DNA of 64,000 nucleotides from Rhynchopus euleeides (lineage: Eukaryota > Euglenozoa > Diplonemea > Diplonemida > Diplonemidae), in the NCBI GenBank assembly GCA_963210315.1, contig OY723240.1, positions 434,001-498,000 on the forward strand, in the 5' to 3' direction. The first letter of the stretch is position 1, and every line of letters begins with the position of its first letter. The translations under genes were made by a program, and so were the position numbers. Below, piece after piece: positions 35,006 to 46,300 of the stretch. The notes under the pieces are model-generated. The model saw only the letters and a program-made list of their open reading frames with translations, was not told the origin of the DNA and ran no database searches.

Positions 35006-38000
35006 GCCCTGCTGTGAGATGGCGGTGCTGCAGGTCGCAGATATCGCACAAGAAGGTACCTACCGGTTGTTGTACCGGAAGCACACCGTGGTGAAGGTGC
35101 AGCACAGGTGGCACGGTTGCCCCTGTACGAACACATACTCCACTGCAGCGCTCGCACCCGAGTGCTGACGTGAGCCGAGGTCGGTGTGGGTCGAGTTCAA
35201 ACAGGTGTGGTGCACGACTGGCTGGAGGGTCTCCGCTCGTCAATGACAGTACAACTGATCAGCCGCTTTCAGTGTACAGCCTCAAACGGTGACTGCACTC
35301 GCACAGGTCAACGCAAGCGGAATAGCGCATACTGAGGTGGGGAAATCCTCCTGTACCCTCGGCAGAGGATGTGCGCGCATTTGCGAAGCTACCGCGTCCC
35401 CAGACAACCTCCCAGGAAGCGTTCCGGGAGATACTTGACCCACAAACAGGGCGACATCCGCAGCTTCCTGGGAAGGAAACGGGGTGCTGAATTGATGGAT
35501 CGCGCCGAGGAGAGCGGGCTCCACCAGGATGAATTCACCATACTTGAGCTCCAGGAGAACCTCCTGGACGATATGTATGACATTGTGGAACTTGATACAA
35601 TGCCTCTTCCCAGTGGTTGTAGTCAAAAAGTGACGAAGCCACGCTACTACCCCGAGGTACAAGTTCTGGTAGGAAAATTAAAATGGGCGAAAAATGCCTT
35701 CCCGGGTGTCAAAAATCACCGAAATGGGCCTAAAACCTGTTTTCCACCACATATCGGCCAACAGATACCCAAAAATAGGCTCTCCGGGGGTGGAATGGGG
35801 GTGTCGGAAAAATTGCTGTTTGTCTACCACTTTTCCTTAGCAGTGACCCCCCCCCCACCCGCAGTTGGACCTCACGCCGAACTCTCAGAACAACAACAAG
35901 GGGGGGGGGGGTTTGATCGTCAAGAGTGAATGGAAAAGCAAGTTGCCCAGCACCTTCTTGCAATGTTGTCCTTTTTGTAGCCACTACACCAGATATGTTG
36001 TACAAGGCAGATCAATGCACGATGGGAGGGTGTGTAGCAGTCTGTCAGTGGCCTGGTGGTTGGACCGCAACACAGTATCACTAAACAAAGCAACACCAAG
36101 GGGGGGGCTTGGGTGCTGGGGGCGGAGGGCTGCCTCACTGCGGGGTTTTCCGGGGAAGAGGAGGGCTGCTGCTCGTACGTCTCCAATCTGTGTCACCTTC
36201 TCCACCCGACGTTGTGAGGGGGTCGCTTTGTATCACCTTTCTGGGTTCTAGAGTGAAGGATGCTCGTTGCAGGGGGCGGGGGGGGAGGAGGGCTGCCCTC
36301 ACTCCTGACATGCGTCCACAATGTTGCCCGAAGACGTTGGACTTCCGGGGAAAGACTCCTGACACACTTCAGGAATCTGTCACTTGTTTGCATTGCACGC
36401 ATCCACCAATGGACTTACGAGGTAAATATCTGACTCCGTGATACTTCACCCTGCAACCCGTGCCAAGTGTGCCCCCCCCTTATTGTCAGGGTGGGTGATG
36501 CAACTCTTTGTCTACCTTTTGGAGCGATCCCGCCTCGTGGGTGATCCGATACTGGCACAGCTGTCCTCGCAACACAGGCTGGTTTCCCGCGATCGACGAA
36601 ATCATAAAATTCAACCTACCCCCACCCCCCACCCCCACCCCTCCATGGCCCATAGCAACAAGGCAAGGGTAGGTCGTGTTCGTCACCCAAAAGCGCCTAG
36701 CAAAGCTATGCGTTCCACGAACAAAAGATAACCCTCCCCAACAACCCCCTTCCCATGATGCACTTCTCCTTCCTTCAGACTGTTTGCACCACAAAACAGG
36801 CATACAAACACAGACACACATAGCTTTTTTTTTTGGGATCGACGACCTTCTGCCTGACGTGCAAGACGACCAGACTGTGGCGTGGCGACGCTATGTTACC
36901 TGCAGCTTTTACACAAAACACAGGCGTACAAACACATACACACACACAGCTTTTTTTTTTGTGCGAAACTGAAAGACAGAACAAACCCCGATAACACATG
37001 AGAGAATGGAAAGTAAAGCAGGACGGACAGGCTGCCCTCCCTCCCACGGCGGGGCGGGTGGAAGAGGATCGCAGGACACGGGGGTGGTGTGCATCTGACC
37101 AGGAACACTGCAAGCGGGCAAGGGGGGGGCTGGGCCAGCAGCGCTGTGGCAGGTGCAGTGGCACACAGGCACCGATATGAATGAAGGTGTCTGAGGACCG
37201 CCAGATGGAGGAGGTGCGGCGGTGCTGAGGCGACTGGCCAAACCTTGCTGCAATGAGAGCAGTCAGGGCGATGCCAGAAGCTCAGTCAGAACATCGGCAG
37301 CACCGCCATCGCACCCTCTTTGACCCCCCCCCCCCCCACCCACCTCCTCCTCTGCTGCCCCCCCTCCGACCTTGGCCTTGCGAGCACAATGCAGGTGGAA
37401 CATATGGAAAAGCAGACCCACCTCAGGTTCCCTGGGGCTGACGAGACACAACACCCACAAGAGGGGAGAGGTGGGCCGTGATAACGAACGAAACACAACA
37501 GATCACCGGGGAGGCCACCACGCCCTGCGTCTGATGAGCTTTTGCTCCGATTTTTTGCTTCGGGACTGCAGCTATATGGCGGCACGTTATCAAAGCACGC
37601 GAAGAAAAAGTTTCGGGGGGGAGGATGGGGTGGGGTGGGGGGGGGGGGGAATCGAGACAAAAAAAAGGATTGCCGGGTTTCTTTTTATCTTGTTTGTGCA
37701 ACCTTCTGGTCACCTGCACGTTGGGTGGGGGGCGTGGAGTGTAGGTGAAACAAAACATTGCTCCCACTGCAACCTTTTTCGATCCGAACGCCTTCCGTGA
37801 GCACGGTGCGTTTTGTCACAAAAAACAATAGCATGGCAACCACTGCGCCCCCCACCCCCCCCCCCCCCCCACCCCACCCCCCTTGAAATAGCTGATCCTT
37901 ACGTCCTCCTAATAGCGGCTTGTTCCGGGGGAGGGGGGGGGGGGTGGGCGGCAACCGAAACCAAACCACGGAAATTTCTTTTTTTACATTTTTTTGGCAC

Positions 38001-38061
38001 ACATTCAATGTCATTTGCCCCCCACCCCCACCCCCCCTTCGCCACCCCATTCCCTCGAAGA
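35006..38061. other. Long intergenic stretch with repeats and possible coding traces
   Basis: No complete gene. On the plus strand 35369-35655 reads as a plausible peptide (HKQGDIRSFLGRKR, which looks like a PCNA-interaction box, then an acidic helix), ending without recognisable partners. Repeats are the 36359-36411 copy of 12501, two copies of a word near CAAACACA-AGCTTTTTTTTT (36786-36836, 36906-36960), the segments at 37090-37245 and 37687-37825, and long G or C runs near 35885, 37325, 37640 and 37850. Confidence 0.45.
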
Positions 38062-40628
38062 CTAACTGATACAGCAGCAGCACCGCTGGACATCTTCCTC
38101 CTTGGCGAGAGATGATGTGTCGCTCCCGGCGCCTTGCCTCCTCTTCTTCCTCCCTTCCCTGTGGCTCCCTGGCGTGCTCCCACCCGCCCCTTGGCAGCTG
38201 AAGTCTGCATCGCCGCCGCTGTGCCCCAGCACACGGTAGGGGGGCTCCGAAGGTGCCGACTCCGGCGAGAGCGTGTGGGGCGAGATGAGCGCGTCATCAT
38301 TCCCCTGCGAACTCCCCAGATAGGTGTTGTGGTCGTCGGGTGTCGCGCCCAATCCACCCACAGCACCGCCGCCGCCTCCCAGCCCCACGCCGCCGGGACC
38401 CAGCCCTGCGCACCGCGCCCCCCCGTGGGGGAAGAACGACACATTCGCGTGGGAGAAGGACGCGGTGGGCGTCATGAGAGGCGATTCGGGGGAGGTGTCC
38501 GGCGGGCTTGCCGGGATGGCATAATCGCAGTCCTCCATAAAGGCGACAAGCATGGGGTCCTTGGGGAGGAGGCTGCTGTCGAGAGCGACGTACATGGCGG
38601 CGCACATCGCGCGGTGGAGCTCGAGGGTGTCGTCCTGCATCTGCCGCACCGCGTCGTACCCCCTCTTGGCGCGGTGCTGGAAGCCGGTGGACCCCGCCCC
38701 CCGCCCGCTTCTCCAGTCGATCCGGACCCCCGCGAGCTTCGCCTGCCGCCGCGACGCGCCACCCTCTCCTGGACTGTAAGGCGACGAAGGATCTACCGGC
38801 GTGGCTGGCACAACAGGCTCATGCGGCGAAGCGGCTGCCGCAGGAGGCGCAGGGGCGCTCGCTTCCTCATGTGGGATAGAGACGAACACCTTGTGGTCGA
38901 GGAGGTCGCTCGCGACGCCGCGGTGGGTGGGGTCTTTCTCGAGCAGCCTGTGGAGGAGATCAGTGAGGGGGGGCCAGCCCCTGTCGGCAGCGCCGAAATC
39001 GATTGCGTTGTCGACGATTGCCTCGTAGGTTTTCCAGGGGTTCGACCCGTGGAAGGGGATGTCGAGGGCGAGGGCCTGGAATATCGTAACCCCGGCGGAC
39101 CACATGTCGGCGGCATAGCCGCAGAACTGCACAGCCCCACGCGCAACCTCTGGCGACTGATAGGCTGGCGTTGCGTTGCCACCTTTCGTCATCCCGTCCT
39201 CAGGGAGGATTTCTGCTGTGCCAAAGTCGGAGATCATGAGAGTCATATCAGGCATCAGCATGCAGTTTGGAGGTTTGATGTCTTTATGGACGACGCAGCG
39301 GGAATGCATGTGAGCTATGCCGTTGAGGAGTTCAAAGGCGAGCTTTGTGGCGGACTCTGTGGACACCTGAGTTTCCCCCTCGAGGCAGTGGTCTATGAGG
39401 GTCTGAAGTGACCCCATGGCGAAGGGGAATACAAAATAAACCTTCCCGTTCGTCTCGTCGGAGAAGTGACAGAGGAGAGGCATGGTGTTCAACCCGCCCG
39501 TGAGGAGCTCCTGGATCTCCGCCTCTCTCGCGAGCATCTCCTCGCCACCTCTCACCTTGCGGAGCTTCTGCCTGCGGACCTTTTTTATGGCAACCTTTGC
39601 GGACGCAACGTCCACCGCGTTGTTATCGATGGCGAGGCGCACCTTCCCGAAAGCACCCTCGCCTATGACAGGCCCCGTGACGTAGTTCCGGAGGGTTTTG
39701 ACACGGAAGGCATCTCCGTCTGCGTTCTGCTGCACCGTCGCCTTCAGCCCGACAGGGCTCTGGCATTTGATGCCGTCCGCCAACCCATCGAGAATCATGT
39801 CGCTTTCAACCCTGATTGGCCCGCGCGACACAACACCCATGACCCCCGCTGCAACGCTGCTGCAGGTGACGCCTCTTCTGCTCAACAGCGTCGGCCGCTT
39901 CGGGTCTGAGTGGGGCAGATGCGCAGCACCGAGCGGTGCGGCGCTGCCGTGTTCTGCATCATGCTGTGCAGCGAGGCCATGCAAGGTTGGCGCCTGCCCC
40001 AGCTGGGCGGGCAGGCTGAGGAGATCCTCCTCGGGCGCGGGGGGAGGCAGGGGTGCGGCGGGAGCGATGGTGCCGTAGGTGTTGTGGATGTCGTGGAGCA
40101 GCGGGGCGCTGTCGGCCGCCTCCTTGTCAGGGGGGTCGCCCACAGCCTCTGCGAAGGGGGAGCCGAGCGCCGAGAGGTCCACCTCGGAGTGCGACACCTG
40201 TGCGTGTGTGTGCGTGGGGGGGTGTGGGGAAGTGGGGGGTCACATCAACAGAGCAGGGTGCGATCGGTGTTGCTTGCTCTGCACGGCTCTATGTTGGCGC
40301 GTGTGTGTGTGGGGGGGGTGTATGTTCTAACCCCACGCGTCGTTTTGCACAGAAAATGGTATCCTAATAAAGCTTCAGTTGTACGATTTCCTTCGTTTAC
40401 TTTGCCTTTGCGAGCTCGCTACACTTTGTCGCTCGTGACACGTTTAAGAAAGAAACCCCCACCCCAGGGGTTGCCTCAGCGCGACCATACCGGCACTGTC
40501 ATGAGCGACTCCGACCTGTCGTCATTGCGGGACGTCGACGTCGTCTGCACTGAATGGGGTGCGGGATGCGGAAAAGACGACGCGCTGGTGGTGCTAGCCT
40601 CGCTCGCGTTGTGCCTGAGGCCAGTCAT
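38062..40628 (-). CDS. LKB1/STK11-like serine/threonine kinase, two exons
   Basis: Exon 2 (38062-40197) holds 711 codons and has no ATG at its start. Exon 1 (40491-40628) begins at the ATG at 40628 (MTGLRHNASEAS), ends in phase at GTATGG, and is preceded by TTTAG. In exon 2 the kinase domain spans residues about 170-440: GEGAFGKV glycine loop, VAIKKV lysine, HKDIKPPN catalytic loop and SDFGTAE. The KDIKPxN...ISDxGxAE wording, the GNATPAYQSPE activation segment and WSAGVT are those of LKB1. The N-terminal region is disordered and acidic, and the C-terminal 250 residues are low-complexity with Ser/Pro sites. The protein ends CCIS, a CaaX-type motif, and LKB1 of animals is also farnesylated at its C-terminus. 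All catalytic residues are present, so it should be active. LKB1 kinases phosphorylate the activation loop of AMPK-type kinases. Confidence 0.85.
40198..40490 (-). other. Intron of the LKB1-like kinase gene
   Basis: A 293-bp gap with GTATGG at the 5' side and CGCACACACACGCACAG at the 3' side joins the two frames without a phase change. Unspliced, the reading would need a GTG start and would lose the N-terminus. The intron is rich in short GT/CA runs. Confidence 0.65.
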
Positions 40629-41268
40629 CTAAACATCCAGAGCGCCCACCCCCGCACCCACTGAGCGCGGGCTACAGCGCCGGGGGGGGTGTGGGTGTGC
40701 ACGCGCTTGTGGGAGGGGCGAGTGGGCGGGGGGGCGGGTGTGCGCAGCAATCTCTCAATCTCCCAACCCCCCCACCCCTCCTACAAACCTCTTATGATAA
40801 CGGAGCACCACGCACCGCCTCCCCGATCCTGATTGAAGTCCGCACACAGCGAAGTGGGCCGGCGGGTTGCGATGTATGGTAAACAGCTTTTTTATGACAG
40901 CGATGGCCCTGAACGAGCTCTCGCAACTCCCACACCAACTATCGCGTGCAAGCGTGTGTGGTGCGGTGTGATGTGTGTGTGTGTGTGGGACCCGAACAAT
41001 TTATTGCAATGGGAGGGGTGGGGGTTATATCACTGAAAAGCCAGCGGGAAGTGAAAGGGAAAGTGACCAGTCACACCGGGGCAGATATTGTATGAGACAG
41101 AAGGGGGTGGGGTGGGGGCTTGATGAGGGTCGGGCGTAGAAGCAGTAGATCACACGGGGAAGGTGGGGATGGGGGGAGGGGGTGGGGGTGGGGTGGGGAC
41201 CTGTTGGGCGGGTGGTTGTGTGGGTGTGGCGCCAACAGTCCGCGCTCTGCACCACCCCCCCCCCCCCT
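40629..41268. other. Intergenic, upstream of the kinase gene
   Basis: No gene on either strand that I can support. G/T-rich runs and a GT microsatellite (about 40972-40988) are present. The kinase 5' untranslated region must lie at its left edge. Confidence 0.5.
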
Positions 41269-41270
41269 TA

Positions 41271-42417
41271 GGGGGGGTCAAATGCCACCCTTTTACGTGG
41301 ACAAACACGATTTTTCAAAAAACCGGCGCAGAGGCCCCAAAGCCCCCGTAAACCCTCCAAACCCCCCCAGATCGGTCCGGAAACCCATCGAACCCCACTT
41401 TTCCACCATTCCGGGCACCTCAGGTGCCCGAATTGGGGTACCTAAATTTTGTGCCACCGTTTGGTACCGTACAGTGCCACTGTGTGGGAGGTTGGAAAAG
41501 AAAATGCCCCAACACACCACATCTGAGGGTTGCAATGCATGTTGCTTGCCAACCACGTCATCCGGTGGGTGTCAGGCGCTATGTAGGTGGCATTAGCCAG
41601 GTCTTCGATGTGTTCTGGCTTGTATATATACCTCCCTGCCACCATGCACCGGGAGGCTGCCTGTAGGTACGGAACAGTCCAGATGGTCGTGTGATTCCTG
41701 TGCAGCAGTGCTCCACAACCGGGATGTGTTGACAACGACTGTTGCAACACGAGCTGTACATTCCGGGAACACATGAAGTGCGCTGTCGTGGTACCCATTG
41801 TGCCAGAATTGGTAGTTGCTGCGGTCTACTTTGCCTGGCCCAAGAGCACTGGTACTGAACGGTGCAATATGCGTGGCGAGGTGAATACAACGGAAGCGCG
41901 CAAAGTCAATACAGCTCTCGGATGGCGGGTGGTGGTGCCACTAGTGTGTGACGTTCACTCGAGGATACAACGCATCACAATGAATCAGCAACCGTGGACC
42001 GAGTACAATACGCTCTCTGTGGCTGGTGTGGGGGACAAAGGCAGTGCCTGTGCCGCAGGCAGGGAGGTATATATACAAGCCAGAACACATCGAAGACCTG
42101 GCTAATGCCACCTACATAGCGCCTGACACCCACCGGATGACGTGGTTGGCAAGCAACATGCATTGCAACCCTCAGATGTGGTGTGTTGGGGCATTTTCTT
42201 TTCCAACCTCCCACACAGTGGCACTGTACGGTACCAAACGGTGGCACAAAATTTAGGTACCCCAATTCGGGCACCTGAGGTGCCCGGAATGGTGGAAAAG
42301 TGGGGTTCGATGGGTTTCCGGACCGATCTGGGGGGGTTTGGAGGGTTTACGGGGGCTTTGGGGCCTCTGCGCCGGTTTTTTGAAAAATCGTGTTTGTCAC
42401 CCCCATTTGACCCCCCC
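41271..42417. mobile_element. K: 1.15-kb element with TIRs of about 345 bp, TA flanks
   Basis: The arms 41271-41640 and 42058-42417 are inverted copies with hardly any mismatch after the first 35 bases. They start GGGGGGGTCAAATG and include ACAAACACGATTTTTC and GCACCTCAGGTGCC (itself a palindrome). TA flanks each end (41269-41270, 42418-42419). The 418-bp centre has no clear gene. The plus-strand frame 41773-42105 has an ATG but no known domain. The structure is that of a foldback or long-TIR transposon. Near-identity of the arms points to a young element or arm-to-arm gene conversion. Confidence 0.82.
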
Positions 42418-42612
42418 TACCCCCCCCCCCCCTGGACACGCCAGAGCAGACAACAGACAAGGCACTCAGGGGTGTGGGGGGAGACGGAGACGCGATGCAT
42501 TGGGCACCGTCTGATGCAACAGGCGGAGACGCTCCAGAATGAATTGCAACTCTTTTAGAGACACTTTCCGTGGGAACACGGAAGGTGTTGCTCGACAAAC
42601 ACAGCTTGTTGG

Positions 42613-42707
42613 GGGGCCTTTGCTCTGTGTCATACTGTGACAGCTTGTCTCCTATTTCCCGTTATGTGAGGCAGGTCACTTTGCTGCACTTCTGAGCCAA
42701 AGACCCC
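42613..42707. mobile_element. Short MITE, GGGGCCTTTGC-type ends
   Basis: The left end is GGGGCCTTTGCTCTGTGTCA and the right end CACTTCTGAGCCAAAGACCCC less its last base. TTGTTG stands close to both ends (42606-42611 and 42711-42716). It is the same family as 59281-59385 and 63042-63129, sharing CTGCACTTCTGAG and GTGAGG words. Confidence 0.6.
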
Positions 42708-42709
42708 GT

Positions 42710-43307
42710 GTTGTTGGGATACTTCTTGCAAGGGTGCTTCTGGGATTCTCATCTTCGGGAGGTAGAAAAATCAAAAGGGAACCTCGGCGCAACGGGCAGA
42801 ACTGAAGAAGAGAAGCGAGCTGCGTCAGGCGACACACCCCTTCGGGAATTGGCACCGTCTCACCTCCACCTTCACACGATGAAACTGAGGACAATCCGGA
42901 ATCCCGGTCCTGCTGCTTCTGTCGAGGCGGCTGGGCAGCTCCGCCACCACACAGCGGGCACAGAGTGGAGGCAAGTCATCGCATGGCATCTTGCAATGAC
43001 TTCGAAGGGAAAAGCGCAGAGGGTATGTCCCTGTGTTGTGGAATCCGGATGAAATCCTCAATTCAACGCAGCATGCTTGTTCACCGGAAGCAAGAAACAG
43101 AACGTCGTTAAGCCCCCCTGTGCCAGATCCAGGGGGTTCCATAAGCATGCCATGAGGGAGCTCCCTGCCGAGATAGAAACCTGGGAGAATCAGTGGAAAT
43201 CAATGCAGGACGGTGTAAATGCGCACAGCTTCGCCGCGTCGCACAACCTGGTAAACACGCCTGTTTGAGCAGAGACGAGGGGGTTGTTCCCAAATTCCTC
43301 GAAATGT
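42710..43307. other. Intergenic, downstream of the receptor gene
   Basis: No supported gene. It should contain the 3' untranslated region of the minus-strand gene ending at 43308. Confidence 0.5.
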
Positions 43308-46300
43308 TCATTCTGTGTGTGTGGGGAGTGTGGCGTGTGGCGTGTGGGCGCACATCCATACCTCGTACGTCCCTTGGAAGACCTGCCTTGCCCATTTGTT
43401 CCACTTGTGGAAGGGGTCGCTTTTTGACGCCTCATCGATCTGGTACATCCACTCGCCAACACAGCCAGTCTTGGTGCCAACGATAAGGGCGACGTTGATG
43501 GGTGAGGGGTGCTGCTTCGGAAAGATGACTGCGTCTGCAAGCATCATCTGGAAGTGATAGGTCGCATCTTGGCAGACTGCCGCATCCGCCAGCACTCGCA
43601 GGCCACGGCTCCTGCAGAAGCGTTCCAGTGCAAAGCCCCAAGTCAGGACGGGCGACACACACGTGAAGCGCTTCATTAGATTGTTCCCCATGTTCCCGAC
43701 ACGCCCATTGCCGCTGACGGCAGAGGCGGATGCACCTATACCCGCGCAGTGTTCAGATTCACCGGCCAGCTTCTCAATGACACCTGTTGCCTGGAATGCA
43801 GATGACGCAGCAGACGCACAGTGGCACGTATTGTTCTTTGCAGCATTGAATGTGCAGGAGAAGCGGTCGCCGGAGAAGACCTCGCTGATGCCGCGGTTGG
43901 AGTTGAACACTGACAGCACACGGTGCAGCACGTCGGCATGCACGGTTAGGAGTGCCGTGTCTGGTATGTGCATCGCTGTGTCATGCCAGTTCGTAACGTT
44001 GACCACGACAAAGGAGAACCGCCTGCGACTGAGCGCGCACATCAGGACTTGCCTGATCACCGCACGCCCTGCAGATGAGGATGACGACTGTGACTGTATC
44101 GATCCGGAAGGTGTACTCTGTTCACTTCCCTCCGCGTCCGATGGCTGCAGACCTGCAAAATGCAGGCTTTGCGGCATGTAGCTCTTGTACTCCTTCAAGC
44201 TGCTTATCATGAGATGCATGGCGCTGTCCATGGCACACAGCTCTCGGATGAACGACTCCTGCTGTGGCAACTCATCGACCTTCATCACCGCCGCCTCCGT
44301 CATCAGCACCGCATACCGTGCGAAGGGGCGTGTCAGCATGCTGTTGAAGACGAGGAACACGCCCACAGAGAAGAGCGAGATCACCACGATCACCAGCACC
44401 GTCTCGTTCGTTTTGCGCTCCAGCTTCTTGTTTGTAATGTCCTCCCGCATCGCAAGGTTGCTCATCGTCACACGGTTGTTCTCGTCCACCTGACGCATGA
44501 TCTCCTCGCGTGGCACCACGACAGCCACACTCCATGATGCACCCCGGTGGTCGTCCTGCCTGTCCATGGTGATTGCTTTCGTCGCCACGAACCACGTCCG
44601 GCTCGGCACGTCACGCACAATCTCGCCAGCAGTGTGCAGCGACATCACCTCCGCAGCAGTCAACGTCTCCCTGAACAACATGATGTTGTCCATGCGCCCG
44701 TGGAAGTGCTGCCCGGCGTAGTACGGATATGTCTGTTCTCTGTGTATGAAGAAGGTTGGCATGTAGTAGCTCTGCCCCCACAGCATGCCGTCGATGTACA
44801 CAGAGCAGGACAAGGTCGCCTCCGCAAAGACGAGGGTGACCGTGCTCCACCTTCCTACAGGCAGCCCGCCAGGCACTCCCTTCACACGGCAGCCTCTGCG
44901 CATCACATTGACGCTGACCTCCCCGTCAGCAAACACGCGCACGTTGGTCTCGCCTGACAAGGTTTGCGAGAACAGCTGTGCCCCACGCACCTGCCGGTTT
45001 ACTGCCACATCGTCAGGCCGCACACGCATGCTGATGGTGTAGTACCTCACGTATGTGAAGGCAGGACGCACGAAGCATCCCAGTGCACCACCGCCAGGCG
45101 GGCGGCGTGCCACACACTCCGTCCCGTCCGACATCACAATCGACTCTGCGTATTCCGGCTCGTTACTGGCCCACGCCTGCCCCACAGGGCTCGTGCGTGT
45201 CTTTGCCACGGCAGGCGCACCTACCGTCAGGTTGTTGTAGATGTGCAGCACGTTGTTGCCGTCAAACACAAACACCTCGCGCCCGAGGTCGTCGTCCATC
45301 ACTGTGCACGAGCCGCACCCACCCCCACGCGACTCCGCCTTCACGTCCTCCCCGCTCTCGTCCACAGCCGCCCCGCCGGCAACACGCAGCTTTGCGAAGT
45401 ACGGGCACTGGTGCGACCCCTCTGCCTGGTCGAACTCCCCGTTGTGCTCGACCCACCCATCCTGCTGCTTGTCCAGGTAGGCCCCAAGCGCATTGATGTG
45501 CACAGCGGGTATCGTCTGCATCGTGTACAGGTGCTGGACCAGCTTCACATCGCTGACGTACCACTTCGGATTGATGAACGGGAAGACCGCCTCCTCACGC
45601 ACATTGTCACCTGCAGAGTTGGCAATGATCGCACCGTCGGTGTAATCGACAATCAGGGCTGTCATCTTCTGCATGCCGCTACCACCACGCACTGCCTTCT
45701 TGACGAGCACACCCACCACAGACAAAAGGTCAGTGGCCTGCAGCGTACCCCAGTACTGCCCATTCTTGTTGAAGAAGGGCGTCGCCATGACGATGCTGTG
45801 CGAATCGACAATAGGTCTCACGTCCACAGCACGGCGTGCCACGTGCCACACACGGGTGGAGGGGCTGCTCGAGCTGTTGAACAGTGCGAGAGGGTTGCGC
45901 CAGCTGCTTCCCAGCGCGTAGCTGTAGTTCAGCAATGGTGCTGGGAAATACTCGACGTCCCACACGGGCGGCGGGTACGCGCTGTAGGAGTGCATCAAGC
46001 CGTACGGGAAGCCTGTGTTGTTGGAAGCCACGTCGCCCGAAACACCATCCCCACGCTCTGCCTCAGTGCGGTGATCGTTGAGGAGGTTCAGGTCCGCGAA
46101 GAACCCATTTGTCGTCAGGATTTGCACCTTCAGGGTACCAGCCTCCGCCCTCGCAAGCTCCTGGTACCTTGGGTACATGCCGACAAAGCTGTGCCACGTG
46201 CCGTCAAAGTCACCCGCAGTGATTCTGTGGATGCTGGCACGCGAGGCAAATTGTGCAAACATGGAAAGCACACTGTCCAAGGCATGTTCGGTGATCAGGG

